From: Bacteroidales bacterium
GTDB taxonomy: Bacteria > Bacteroidota > Bacteroidia > Bacteroidales > UBA7960
DNA: 40,074 bases
NCBI GenBank assembly: GCA_003559735.1
Contig: PWKN01000170.1
Span: forward strand, 1-40,074
Reading direction: 5' to 3'
Below are positions 1 through 9,559 of this stretch, one piece after another. The translations under genes and the position numbers were made by a program. The first letter of the stretch is position 1. Every line of letters starts with the position of its first letter. The notes beneath the pieces were generated by a model. It had not been told where the DNA came from and did not search any database. It saw nothing but the letters and a program-made list of their open reading frames with translations.

Positions 1-739
1 TCAAGTTCATTAAACGAAAAAATAGAGAATTTAGGGAAACCTTTAAAAGACATAAAAGAAGTCCATTTTTATAGAGGAATAACTTCTGGGTGCAATAGAG
101 CTTTTCATATTGATGAAAGAATTAGCTGAACAGGAATTTAAGAAACAATACCCAGAGGTTTATTATCATCTTATACAGTTTAAAGATGAACTACAAAACA
201 GAAACAAATCTGAAACAGGAATTAGATATGAATGGTATGCACTACAAAGATATGGTGCTGAATTCTGGGAGAATTATGAGTTGCCCAAAATAATCTGGAT
301 AGAAATATCAGATCGTGCAAATTATGCCTACGATGACAAAGGAATGTATTTGACCAACTCTGCATATTTTCTTACCTGCGATAGCGAAGATGTGAGTTTA
401 AAGTACCTTTTGGCAATTTTGAATTCAAAAACATCAGACTTTTATTTTTCTCAGAAAACTGCTCGAATAGCTGGTGGCCGCATGAGATATACAAAACAAT
501 ACGTTGAGCAGATTCCCATTCCACAAATTCAGATAAGTGAACAAAAACCCTTTATTGCCCTTGCGGACCAAATCCTCTCAGCCAAGCAATCCAACCCCCA
601 CGCCGACACCACTGCCCTTGAAAACCGTATTGATGAGCTGGTGTTCAAGCTTTACGACTTGACTTATGATGAGGTGAAGGTGATTGCACCGGATTTTTGG
701 TTGAGTGAGGCGGAGTATGAACAGGTTCAGGTAGTATGA
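1..739 (+). pseudogene. Type IIG restriction-modification enzyme, C-terminal specificity region, frameshifted and internally deleted (5' end outside window)
   Basis: Frame 1 is open from base 1 to 126 and ends at TGA 127-129. It reads into the start of a TaqI/Eco57I-like target-recognition domain (YRGITSGCNRAFHIDER). Frame 2 then carries the rest to TGA 737-739 (QYPEVYYHLIQFKDEL, RYEWYALQRYGAEFW, PKIIWIEISDRANYAYD, MRYTKQYVEQIPIP, RIDELVFKLYDLTYDE). In this family the two blocks are normally joined by a stretch ending in a GRDI-like motif (established family knowledge, from memory). That stretch is absent here and the frame changes at about 110-130, so I infer an internal deletion plus frameshift. 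A TTG at 110 could restart translation of the tail, but only the DNA-recognition part would be made. The region is AT-rich like the next two genes. The family call is solid; the broken state could also reflect an assembly error. Confidence 0.7.
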
Positions 740-794
740 AACAATTACATTTATAGCAAAGAAAGTGATCGTAATCGCAATATAATACATTAGA

Positions 795-1949
795 ATGAAA
801 GACATCCATTATAAACCGTTTGATGAAAGTACAATTGTTAAACTTGAATTATTCAAATTGTATCTTCGCGAATGGCTGCCGGTATTTATACATCAAAAGG
901 CAAAAAATATTGAGATTTTTGACTTTTTTGCCGGACAGGGAACTGATTCTAAAGGTACTGAAGGTAGTCCTTTAATTATTTTGAATGAAGTTGCCAGGTA
1001 TTGTGATGAATTTATTAGCAGTAATATTAAACCAAAATTGTTTTTTAATGACAAAACAGCATCAAAAATCAATAAACTGAATGACAATATCAATATAAAA
1101 CTCAGTTCTTGTGCAAGAAGCAAAAAATTTGATTTTTGCAACATTGACACTCCACACATTACCTGCCCATTTTATATAGAAAAACACACAGAGGATTTTG
1201 CGGTTTTATTTAATAGGCTGTTCCCTAAGTTTGTTAAAGATCATATCACACCAAGGCTGCTTTTTATTGATCAGTATGGTATTAAGCATGTTACAGCTGC
1301 AGTTTACAACAAACTAATCAATCTCAGTAAAACCGATTTTATTTTCTTCATATCATCAATGCATATTAGAAGATTTGGTAATCAACCGGAATTTCTCAAA
1401 TACCTCAGCAACCACAAGATTGATTTTGAGGGAAGTACTTCATACCAAACACACCGAATTGTGTTTGATTACTATAAGTCATTGATTGGAAATGATAAAA
1501 AGTATTATCTTGGACAGTTTTCAATTAAAAGGAACGGTAACATTTATGGGGTGATTTTTGGTTCAGGACACCCTCTTGGTTTAAAAAAGTTCCTTAATGT
1601 GGCGTGGAAAATTGATCCATACACAGGTGAAACTAATTTTGACATAGACCGTGATCCCATTAGATTTGGTCAACACAGTTTTGACTTTGAGGGCGATGGG
1701 AATAACAGTAAAGTAAAGAAGCTGGTAGCTTATGAGAGAGACCTCTTAGAATTATTAAAACCGGGAAAGTCAAATGTAGAGCTGTTTCTCTATTCAATTG
1801 AAAATGGAATCAGCATCTCCAAAACCAACCAAATTCTTAAACAATTGGAAAACAATGAAAAACTTAGGTTTGAAGGCGATCATCGCCGCAAAGGCGCTTT
1901 TTATCTTGATTATAAGCATGAAAAACGGATAATAATTTACTCGCTATGA
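795..1949 (+). CDS. tcmP: Three-Cys-motif partner protein (TcmP family)
   Basis: This 384-aa protein resembles the TcmP family, whose genes sit beside a small three-Cys-motif protein. Residues about 44-52 (FDFFAGQGT) look like a methyltransferase-type glycine loop. LLFIDQYGIKHV and DFIFFISSMHIRRF are other blocks typical of the family. The C-terminal part (from about residue 310) looks like a small winged-helix region (SKTNQILKQLENNEKLRFEG). The ATG at 795 is the natural start. The stop overlaps the next start by four bases (ATGA, 1946-1949), so the two genes are very likely co-translated. The biochemical role is not established. The location beside a broken restriction enzyme suggests a defence-related island, which is inference. 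Low GC relative to the rest of the window fits horizontal acquisition. Confidence 0.8.
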   Translation: MKDIHYKPFDESTIVKLELFKLYLREWLPVFIHQKAKNIEIFDFFAGQGTDSKGTEGSPLIILNEVARYCDEFISSNIKPKLFFNDKTASKINKLNDNINIKLSSCARSKKFDFCNIDTPHITCPFYIEKHTEDFAVLFNRLFPKFVKDHITPRLLFIDQYGIKHVTAAVYNKLINLSKTDFIFFISSMHIRRFGNQPEFLKYLSNHKIDFEGSTSYQTHRIVFDYYKSLIGNDKKYYLGQFSIKRNGNIYGVIFGSGHPLGLKKFLNVAWKIDPYTGETNFDIDRDPIRFGQHSFDFEGDGNNSKVKKLVAYERDLLELLKPGKSNVELFLYSIENGISISKTNQILKQLENNEKLRFEGDHRRKGAFYLDYKHEKRIIIYSL

Positions 1950-2659
1950 AAAGTTCTAGAATTGAATGGACAGAAACCACCTGGAATCCAACGACAGGTT
2001 GCACCAAAATCTCGGAAGGATGCAAAAATTGCTATGCCGAAAGAATGGCAATCAGGCTCAATGCAATGGGAGCTGAAAAATACAGAAATGTTTTCGAACT
2101 TACACTACACCCTGATCTTATTAATGAGCCCAAAGGATGGAAAGCACCTAGAACAGTCTTTGTCAACTCCATGAGCGATTTGTTTCATGAACAAATACCA
2201 TCAGAATTCATCTGTGAGGTTTTCAGAACAATGAATGACTGCCCGCAACATACCTTTCAGATACTGACCAAACGTGCCGATAAGCTTGTTCAATACAATG
2301 AAATGCTTCAATGGTCAAAGAACATTTGGATGGGGGTAACTGTAGAAAACCAAAAACAAGTTCATCGTATTGATGCACTGCGTTATACAAGTGCAGTTGT
2401 GAAATTTTTATCACTGGAACCTTTGTTAACTGCTATCAACAAGCTGGACCTTAAAGGGATTGATTGGGTTATAGTTGGTGGTGAATCCGGTCCGGATGCC
2501 AGGCCTATCCATGAAAATTGGGTTAAGGATATCAAGCAAATGTGTCAGGAGCAAAATGTCCCGTTTTTCTTTAAACAATGGGGTGGTAAAAACAAAAAAA
2601 GATCAGGCAGAGTACTCGAAGGAAAAGTTTGGGACGAAATGCCAATTCAAATAGGTTAA
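1946..2659 (+). CDS. DUF5131 / phage Gp37-Gp68 family three-Cys-motif protein, radical-SAM-like
   Basis: This 237-aa protein begins with IEWTETTWNPTTGCTKISEG and has a cluster of three cysteines, C19, C26 and C29 (C-x6-C-x2-CY), followed by AERMA. That arrangement is the signature of the DUF5131 (phage Gp37/Gp68) family, thought to bind an iron-sulfur cluster like a diverged radical SAM enzyme. Other family blocks are FVNSMSDLFHE, ILTKRADKL, WMGVTVENQ, GGESGPDARP and FFKQWGG. It overlaps the TcmP-like gene by 4 bp and is its expected partner. Substrate and reaction are unknown. The family occurs in phages and in bacterial accessory regions, so a role in phage-host conflict is plausible but not shown by the sequence. 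Confidence 0.85.
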   Translation: MKSSRIEWTETTWNPTTGCTKISEGCKNCYAERMAIRLNAMGAEKYRNVFELTLHPDLINEPKGWKAPRTVFVNSMSDLFHEQIPSEFICEVFRTMNDCPQHTFQILTKRADKLVQYNEMLQWSKNIWMGVTVENQKQVHRIDALRYTSAVVKFLSLEPLLTAINKLDLKGIDWVIVGGESGPDARPIHENWVKDIKQMCQEQNVPFFFKQWGGKNKKRSGRVLEGKVWDEMPIQIG

Positions 2660-2750
2660 AAAATTACTATTTTTAATCCATGCCCAAAATTTGATTAATC
2701 AAGTATCAAATTAAAAATTGGACAGCGCCATTTTAAAAATCAAATCCTCC

Positions 2751-3428
2751 ATGACCCAATCCAACATCAAACAAATCCTTGACACCCTTGAAATGCTTCA
2801 GGAGCAACTGCTTTCATTACCCGATGACATGATCCTGAGCATTGACCCCCGCGACAACGATTCGCTGCAGCGAGGCGCTGCATTCATCAAATCGTTTAAC
2901 GAAAACCTCGGACTTTTTACTGAAAGCTCACGAAAAATAGCACTGCAACTTAAAGAGCATTTCGGCATCAATCCTGAAGAGGAGGAGTTAGAGCAGGAAA
3001 GCGAAAACCATGCTCGGCGCGAACGCATCATCAAAGAACTTGACAACAGTGCGCCGCATTATCTTACGGAAGACTTCACCTACAAGCGGCCATACGGCTT
3101 TGTGCTGGAAAACAATGCATTTAAGGGACTGAAAACCTGGAAAAGCCTGTACATGCACTTGCTTGCCTCCCTCGAACGCACCGATGCGCAAAAGTTCAGG
3201 GCGCTCGTTAACGAAGAAAGGTTTATCAGCAAACGCGGGAAACCCCAGTTTGCCGCATCTGAGCAGCTTCTCCGAGTAGCCGAAAAATATGATGAACACT
3301 TCTTTGTAGAAGTAAACTTATCGGCCAATATGATCCGAAACATCATTGTTGAGCTGTTGCAACACTTCAAGATCCAGCCAGAGACAATGAAGATTTATTT
3401 GCGTGAAGACAGAAATGCACAAGATTAA
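2751..3428 (+). CDS. Hypothetical protein with defence-associated C-terminal module (NLSAN motif)
   Basis: I do not recognise the whole protein. From the ATG at 2751 it has 225 aa; an in-frame TTG at 2718 would add 11 residues. The first 100 residues are highly charged and probably helical or coiled-coil (LEMLQEQLLSLPDD; EEEELEQESENHARRER). The C-terminal half contains YKRPYGFVLENN, KTWKSLYMHLL and VEVNLSANMIRNII. A block with this layout (KP..F, W..L, then YVE.NLSAN) occurs, as I recall, at the C-terminus of many restriction- and HNH-associated proteins, where it may aid DNA or partner recognition. It follows the DUF5131 gene by about 90 bp on the same strand and could belong to the same module. 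Its base composition is less AT-rich than the pair before it. Confidence 0.6.
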   Translation: MTQSNIKQILDTLEMLQEQLLSLPDDMILSIDPRDNDSLQRGAAFIKSFNENLGLFTESSRKIALQLKEHFGINPEEEELEQESENHARRERIIKELDNSAPHYLTEDFTYKRPYGFVLENNAFKGLKTWKSLYMHLLASLERTDAQKFRALVNEERFISKRGKPQFAASEQLLRVAEKYDEHFFVEVNLSANMIRNIIVELLQHFKIQPETMKIYLREDRNAQD

Positions 3429-3527
3429 AAAAACATGATTGCCTGTTACCTTAACATATGCCCGATTATGGTGGCCGGAGAGGTTTGGAGAATTTCAAAG
3501 CAAAAATGATAACAGTAATGACCTGCT

Positions 3528-3764
3528 TTACTGAAACCTGCTGCACGCAGGTCCCTGGCAGGGTCCGGATCCGCATTCCATCTGCATCTCATTTTTTGCC
3601 TTGCCCGGTTTGGGGTCTGGTTTTTCTGAACATTCGCTTCTGCATTGGGGGCAAAGGGCAATATACCTCCAGCAGGGGCCAAAGATATAATCGTGGTATT
3701 CTTTCTTTGTTTTCTGGTCGTCGTTAAAAGAAAGGTTGCAGTCCTGACAATGAAAGGTAGCCAT
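3528..3764 (-). CDS. Small zinc-ribbon protein (FmdB-like)
   Basis: This 78-aa reading frame starts MATFHCQDCNLSF and carries paired CxxC motifs, CQDC near the N-terminus and CPQC about 35 residues later, the layout of a one-domain zinc ribbon. The middle (KEYHDYIFGPCWRYIALCP) resembles small zinc-ribbon proteins common in Bacteroidales. The tail is cysteine-rich (CGSGPCQGPACSRF). An ATG four codons upstream (3776) is an alternative start. It lies 92 bp downstream of ligA on the same strand and may be read through from it. Function is unknown; metal binding is inferred from the cysteines. Confidence 0.6.
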   Translation of the reverse strand: MATFHCQDCNLSFNDDQKTKKEYHDYIFGPCWRYIALCPQCRSECSEKPDPKPGKAKNEMQMECGSGPCQGPACSRFQ

Positions 3765-3856
3765 ATTCGGGTTCATTTTAATGGGTTAAGCGACTGTTCG
3801 CAATATAAACAAAATATATCATCAGCTTTTGCCTGCCTGTTTTGCATGTTTCTGCC

Positions 3857-5932
<2,076 letters not shown>

Positions 5933-5943
5933 TTAGCTGTCAA

Positions 5944-6603
5944 TCAATACAAAAGCGGAATGCGGTAAGAGAAATGATACAGCAAAGAGAGGCTTGCCGG
6001 TCCGTTTGATTTGCCAAAACCACCAATATAATAGGGTTCCATTTCGGTGTTTTTGGTGGTAGTGAGGAGAAGCCGTCCGCGCAGGCTCCATCCGATAAAT
6101 ATGTTACGCCACAGTTCTGTTTTCAGTCCGACACCTGCCTCAAGCCAGTGGGCCCTGTATTGCTCTGAGGGTAAAAAAGTATGGTAGTTTCCCCAGTAGG
6201 GATCGTGGATCTCAACAAAGGGTGCCTCATGGGCGATGCTGCTGAAGCCATACCTGACCGACAGCAATACCAGGTCGTTTGGGTTTTCTGGTTTCCGGCC
6301 GAGGATGTTGAAATCGTGGCCAATGCGCAAAAAGTATCCATTGGCCTGGTACCGGTGTGTTTCTTTTTCCATGTCGACCGACAACATGCCTGCTTCCAGT
6401 ACCGCAAAATGGTTTTCTCTCCATTCGGCATCGATTGAAGCTTCAAGGGTAAATGTTTCGGGTTCAACCATTTGTCGGGCGAAGCCGGATACATCAACGC
6501 CAAATCTTACCGAAGGGGTATACAGCAGCGTATCATTTCCGGCATACAGTTGTTTACTGATCGCCAGCAATGGTATCAGGAAGAAAAACCTTAATATGTT
6601 CAT
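5944..6603 (-). CDS. DUF6048 family outer-membrane beta-barrel-like protein
   Basis: This 219-aa protein has an N-terminal signal peptide (NILRFFFLIPLLAISKQLYAG). The remainder is rich in alternating aromatic/polar strands (AVLEAGMLSVDM, LVLLSVRYGFSSIAHE, NIFIGWSLRGRLLL) and ends in a strand, LSLLYHFSYRIPLLY, as an outer-membrane barrel would. The ATG at 6603 is preferred over the TTG one codon earlier. Its start overlaps the DUF6452 gene by 50 bp, so the two are translationally coupled; DUF6452 and DUF6048 are commonly adjacent in Bacteroidota. The function of the pair is unknown, but the lipoprotein-plus-barrel arrangement suggests an envelope role. Confidence 0.8.
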   Translation of the reverse strand: MNILRFFFLIPLLAISKQLYAGNDTLLYTPSVRFGVDVSGFARQMVEPETFTLEASIDAEWRENHFAVLEAGMLSVDMEKETHRYQANGYFLRIGHDFNILGRKPENPNDLVLLSVRYGFSSIAHEAPFVEIHDPYWGNYHTFLPSEQYRAHWLEAGVGLKTELWRNIFIGWSLRGRLLLTTTKNTEMEPYYIGGFGKSNGPASLSLLYHFSYRIPLLY

Positions 6604-7072
6604 CAAGCGTGTTTGTTACGTATGACACTGACTGATGCATCTGAACGATATGGTTGGTGCTGTGGCTGGTCTCCTTGATATCAAAGAACATGGTAAATCC
6701 GCATTCGACAGATATCAGGTGTGTTTCACGTGAATAGACGATCCGGATGGTGTCGGCCAGGTCATAGAAGTCAATCACAAAAGAGCAGCTGTCGGCTGCC
6801 GGATTCAGGGGCAATTCCATTACGGAGACCGACACCAGATGCTCGTGTACGGGTTGTCCGGGACGTTCCAGGGTATATACCCGTAAGGAGTCGACCGCCA
6901 TCCAGCTGTCATCATCCGCTCCATCCATGTAAAAACCGATACGCAAATCGTTGGCCGTCACCTCCTCGCAAACTTCATCATCCTGGCACGAACAGAGCAG
7001 CACCATCATCCCGGCAAGCATCAGGAGGGTGTTGCGACAGGGGGCATATGTTATTTTTCGTGGGATCTGCAT
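6554..7072 (-). CDS. DUF6452 family lipoprotein
   Basis: This 172-aa protein has an N-terminal hydrophobic stretch ending in a lipobox-like LLCSC, so it is predicted to be lipidated and anchored to the membrane. The body (DLRIGFYMDGADDDSW; DSLRVYTLE; LISVECGFTMFFDIKE) matches the small DUF6452 family of Bacteroidota. It starts 10 bp after the radical SAM gene and overlaps DUF6048 by 50 bp, so the three form a tight transcription unit. In many Bacteroidota, as I recall, this pair sits next to the rRNA methyltransferase gene rlmD. That gene is not seen here, and the radical SAM gene occupies the upstream position. Confidence 0.75.
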   Translation of the reverse strand: MQIPRKITYAPCRNTLLMLAGMMVLLCSCQDDEVCEEVTANDLRIGFYMDGADDDSWMAVDSLRVYTLERPGQPVHEHLVSVSVMELPLNPAADSCSFVIDFYDLADTIRIVYSRETHLISVECGFTMFFDIKETSHSTNHIVQMHQSVSYVTNTLDEHIKVFLPDTIAGDQ

Positions 7073-7082
7073 CAGGGCAAAA

Positions 7083-8399
7083 TTAAGAAATATTGCTCAA
7101 CGGGAAGTATGTGGCAATACCCATTCCCAGCAGTTCTTTAACCGGACGGCAATCTGTTTCCAGGATGTCGCCTTTGTTGTTTTTTGCCACGGCACCACAA
7201 CCTCCGCCGCAGGCCAGTTGCAGGCTGCACTCCCTGCAGCCGCTTATGGTAAGCACATCGCGCTTTTGCCATTTGCTGACCTTCTCCCTGTCGAGGTACA
7301 TATCAGGAAAAAAAGTTCCCAGCTGTTCGCCTGGTTTCCCTGCTGTAGCGGTGCAGCTATAGATGGCTCCGGTATGGTCAAATACCCATTCGCTTTTGCA
7401 TGCCGGACAAGCATCGAAGAGGGGAGGGGGAAGGTAACCGTTGTCTGCCAAAAAGCGTGACACGCTGAATGCCGGACGATGGAAACTGAGTATTTCCGGG
7501 TATTCCCTTATCATCTTATAAAGGTCTGCATAAAGTGTCAGCCGCGAATACAGCTTTTGCTGGCTGGTGTGGCAATGGTGCAGCTCGTAGTTTCTTCCAA
7601 GCTGTGTTTTGAACAGTGGCGATCCGGTCCATCCCTTTTCTATGGCAAAGCGCGAAAAGGCAGGGAGGTCGCCCATGTTTTCCCTGTCGATGACCACACG
7701 CAGGTTAACCGGATATCCCATGCTGAGGCACTGGTCGATGCCGTCGACAATGCGCTGAAAGGTTGCTTTTCCTCCCTTATGCTGCCTGCGCCGGTTGTGC
7801 ATGGATTCTGTGCCATCGAGTGTAACCTGTATTTCACGGATGCTGACATCAGAGAATAGTCCGGCATATTGATCCAATTGGTATCCGTTGGTGACCACGG
7901 CAAGGTCGAGCTGATGTGCTGCGCATTGGCTGACAAACAATTCGATAAAACGTTTATGATCTTTTCCGGCGAGGAGCGGCTCGCCGCCAAAAAGGGTGAT
8001 GTATTTTTTGCGGTTGCCTGTAAAGCTGTTCAAACACGAAAAAAACGCATCGGCCATCCCGGGTGGGAAGGCGCCGGCGACCGGATTGTATGGTGCCTGG
8101 TAGCAGTAGCTGCAGTCGAAGTTGCAAAGCCAGGTGGGGACAAAAAAAATCTGGCATTCTTCTGCTTCCCGCTGGTCGAGAAAGTCAAGATATGCCATCC
8201 GGAACCGTTGCTGCTCTTGTGCCTCATCGGCGATATACCCTTTGGTGACGAATTCCTCGCATGGGGAGGATCCGGGATGCAGGAGCATATGGAGCTCCTC
8301 CCCGGTCAGCAGGTCAGCATTGCCCGACAGCAGGTTCACTATGACAAATAAGTCGGTGCCGGTAACTTCCGACACAATGTTGTGTGGAGACGGACGCAT
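7083..8399 (-). CDS. Radical SAM/SPASM protein, peptide-maturase-like
   Basis: This 438-aa protein has an N-terminal region of about 85 residues (VNLLSGNADLLTGEE...) of the type seen before the core in radical SAM peptide maturases. The radical SAM core follows, with the CxxxCxxC cluster at C92, C96 and C99 (CNFDCSYCYQ), FGGEPLL and VTLDGTESMHNRRR. The C-terminus is a SPASM-type cysteine region (ACPACKSEW, IYSCTA, GCRECSLQLACGGGCG, ending near C417) for auxiliary iron-sulfur clusters. Such enzymes usually modify ribosomal peptides or sulfatases. The long N-terminal extension argues against an anaerobic sulfatase maturase, and no sulfatase is nearby. A 35-aa Cys-containing reading frame ends 43 bp upstream of the start and is the natural candidate substrate. 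The enzyme class is clear; the substrate is inferred. Confidence 0.85.
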   Translation of the reverse strand: MRPSPHNIVSEVTGTDLFVIVNLLSGNADLLTGEELHMLLHPGSSPCEEFVTKGYIADEAQEQQRFRMAYLDFLDQREAEECQIFFVPTWLCNFDCSYCYQAPYNPVAGAFPPGMADAFFSCLNSFTGNRKKYITLFGGEPLLAGKDHKRFIELFVSQCAAHQLDLAVVTNGYQLDQYAGLFSDVSIREIQVTLDGTESMHNRRRQHKGGKATFQRIVDGIDQCLSMGYPVNLRVVIDRENMGDLPAFSRFAIEKGWTGSPLFKTQLGRNYELHHCHTSQQKLYSRLTLYADLYKMIREYPEILSFHRPAFSVSRFLADNGYLPPPLFDACPACKSEWVFDHTGAIYSCTATAGKPGEQLGTFFPDMYLDREKVSKWQKRDVLTISGCRECSLQLACGGGCGAVAKNNKGDILETDCRPVKELLGMGIATYFPLSNIS

Positions 8400-8442
8400 A
8401 AAAAGGAGCTTATGACAACAGGAGGGAGGGGTCGTGACTGGC

Positions 8443-8550
8443 TTAGTCGTGACATCCGGCCTGTGCTACGGCTGTTTTGGCACAGCATTGTGCCTGTTTG
8501 CCGGTATTTTGCGTTTGTTGCTTCTTTTCTTTTTTGACGAGGGTCTTCAT
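8443..8550 (-). CDS. Candidate radical SAM-modified precursor peptide (35 aa)
   Basis: Reading the minus strand from ATG 8550-8548 gives a 35-codon frame ending at TAA 8445-8443. The first half is a lysine/glutamine-rich leader-like segment (MKTLVKKEKKQQTQNTGK). The last 17 residues are QAQCCAKTAVAQAGCHD, with cysteines 22, 23 and 33. It lies directly between an ArsM-like methyltransferase gene and the radical SAM/SPASM gene, all on one strand, with only 43 bp to the latter. Small size, a charged leader, a Cys/Ala-rich tail and adjacency to a maturase are the usual marks of a RiPP precursor. I do not recognise the peptide family, and such a short frame could occur by chance. Conservation in related genomes would decide. 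Confidence 0.5.
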   Translation of the reverse strand: MKTLVKKEKKQQTQNTGKQAQCCAKTAVAQAGCHD

Positions 8551-8724
8551 GTTGTTTATGATTAAATGGTTTTTTATTCCTTTCGGATGGTGCTTCCACT
8601 TTGGCGATCATCAGTCGGTGTGCCGGTTATTGTTCCATTGAAGGCCATCCGGGACTGTTCATGCTGACTGGTGAGGATCCCGTGCGGACCACACACACTT
8701 ATGCGGTCAGTTGCAGGCGGCTTT

Positions 8725-9363
8725 TCAGGACAAAGGTTTTTGTCCCCTGATGGTAAAACTGGCTACCCTGATCTCTCCCTTTTCGTATGGCTCAGATTCT
8801 TCAATCACCTCTGTGTTTGATAACCCGGCATTGGTCACATTGTCCAGGTACACCTCCCTGGTTACCGCACCCGCCCAGCATTCAGCAACCTTTTCCGGAT
8901 CGCTCCTGAAGTGTTCTGCTACGGGCTGCAGGGCATAAATGTCACTAACCACAAACTGCCCTCCTTTTTTCAGCAACCGGGCCACCTCCTTCCACACCTT
9001 ATCCTGGTTAAGGGAATGGTTAATGGTGCAGTTGGAGATGATCACATTGGCGATGCCATCCTGCAGGTCAATGCATTCAAGGTTCGACCTGACAAAGCCA
9101 ATATTTTGTATATTCATTATCTCTGCCTGCTGCCGGGCTGTTTCCATCATTCCGTCAGAAACATCCACCCCGTATGCAAACCCTTTTTCTCCTGTTAACA
9201 AGGCCATGCGCAACACATCATGGCCCTTTCCGCACCCCAGGTCGATACACACATTACCCGGCAAGATCGTTGCCAGTGAATATGCGCTGCCGCACGACAA
9301 GCAGCAGTTTTGTCCTGAAAGCTTGTCGTAACGACTGGAAATACTATCGGTGTACCGATCCAT
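8725..9363 (-). CDS. ArsM-like SAM-dependent methyltransferase
   Basis: This 212-aa class I methyltransferase starts at ATG 9363; a TTG five codons upstream is less likely. The SAM-binding loop is at residues 41-49 (DLGCGKGHD), followed by GVDVSDGMMETAR. The block IISNCTINHS...VARLLKKGGQFVVSDI is typical of arsenite methyltransferases. Cysteines C20/C21/C24, C112 and C162 are placed as in ArsM. The 50-residue gap between C112 and C162 equals that between the last two catalytic cysteines in characterised ArsM/AS3MT enzymes (from memory). Arsenite methylation is therefore plausible, but the protein is shorter than most ArsM and no ars operon genes are near. It lies 174 bp upstream of the small peptide gene, so it might instead act with the radical SAM system. 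Confidence 0.7.
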   Translation of the reverse strand: MDRYTDSISSRYDKLSGQNCCLSCGSAYSLATILPGNVCIDLGCGKGHDVLRMALLTGEKGFAYGVDVSDGMMETARQQAEIMNIQNIGFVRSNLECIDLQDGIANVIISNCTINHSLNQDKVWKEVARLLKKGGQFVVSDIYALQPVAEHFRSDPEKVAECWAGAVTREVYLDNVTNAGLSNTEVIEESEPYEKGEIRVASFTIRGQKPLS

Positions 9364-9461
9364 GATCAAAACCTGCAAGCATTTACATAATTAAATGTCA
9401 TTGCAAAAATAATAAAAAATCAGACAACTGGCTATGACACCACGGGCTCATACGGGATCAT

Positions 9462-9521
9462 CATATGTATGGGTCGCCCTGCCTCTGTTTGGCTCTCCCC
9501 CTGCATATGTATGGGTCGCCC
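9462..9521. repeat. Pair of 18-bp direct repeats, 42 bp apart
   Basis: The sequence catatgtatgggtcgccc occurs at 9462-9479 and again at 9504-9521. Similarity extends a few bases on the right (tgcc / ctgcc). The copies lie in the 196-bp gap between the rocD stop and the methyltransferase start. Only two copies are present, and the bases between them (for example gcctctgtttggctctcc) do not form a clear third unit. Possible roles are a binding site pair or a decayed tandem array. Nothing else is evident in this gap. Confidence 0.6.
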
Positions 9522-9559
9522 CTGCCGCTAGTCTGGCGGATGTGTGTTAATGAATCTGC

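Noticed and set aside
7083-8399. Anaerobic sulfatase maturase or rRNA-modifying enzyme
   Set aside because: The CxxxCxxC cluster lies at residues 92-99 after a long N-terminal region, there is no sulfatase gene in the window, and RlmD is not a radical SAM protein.
8551-8724. Additional precursor peptides upstream of the 35-aa frame
   Set aside because: Only frames of 10 and 24 codons were found on the minus strand, without cysteines or leader-like features.
9462-9521. Start of a CRISPR array
   Set aside because: Only two repeat copies, an 18-bp unit with a 24-bp spacer, and no cas genes nearby.
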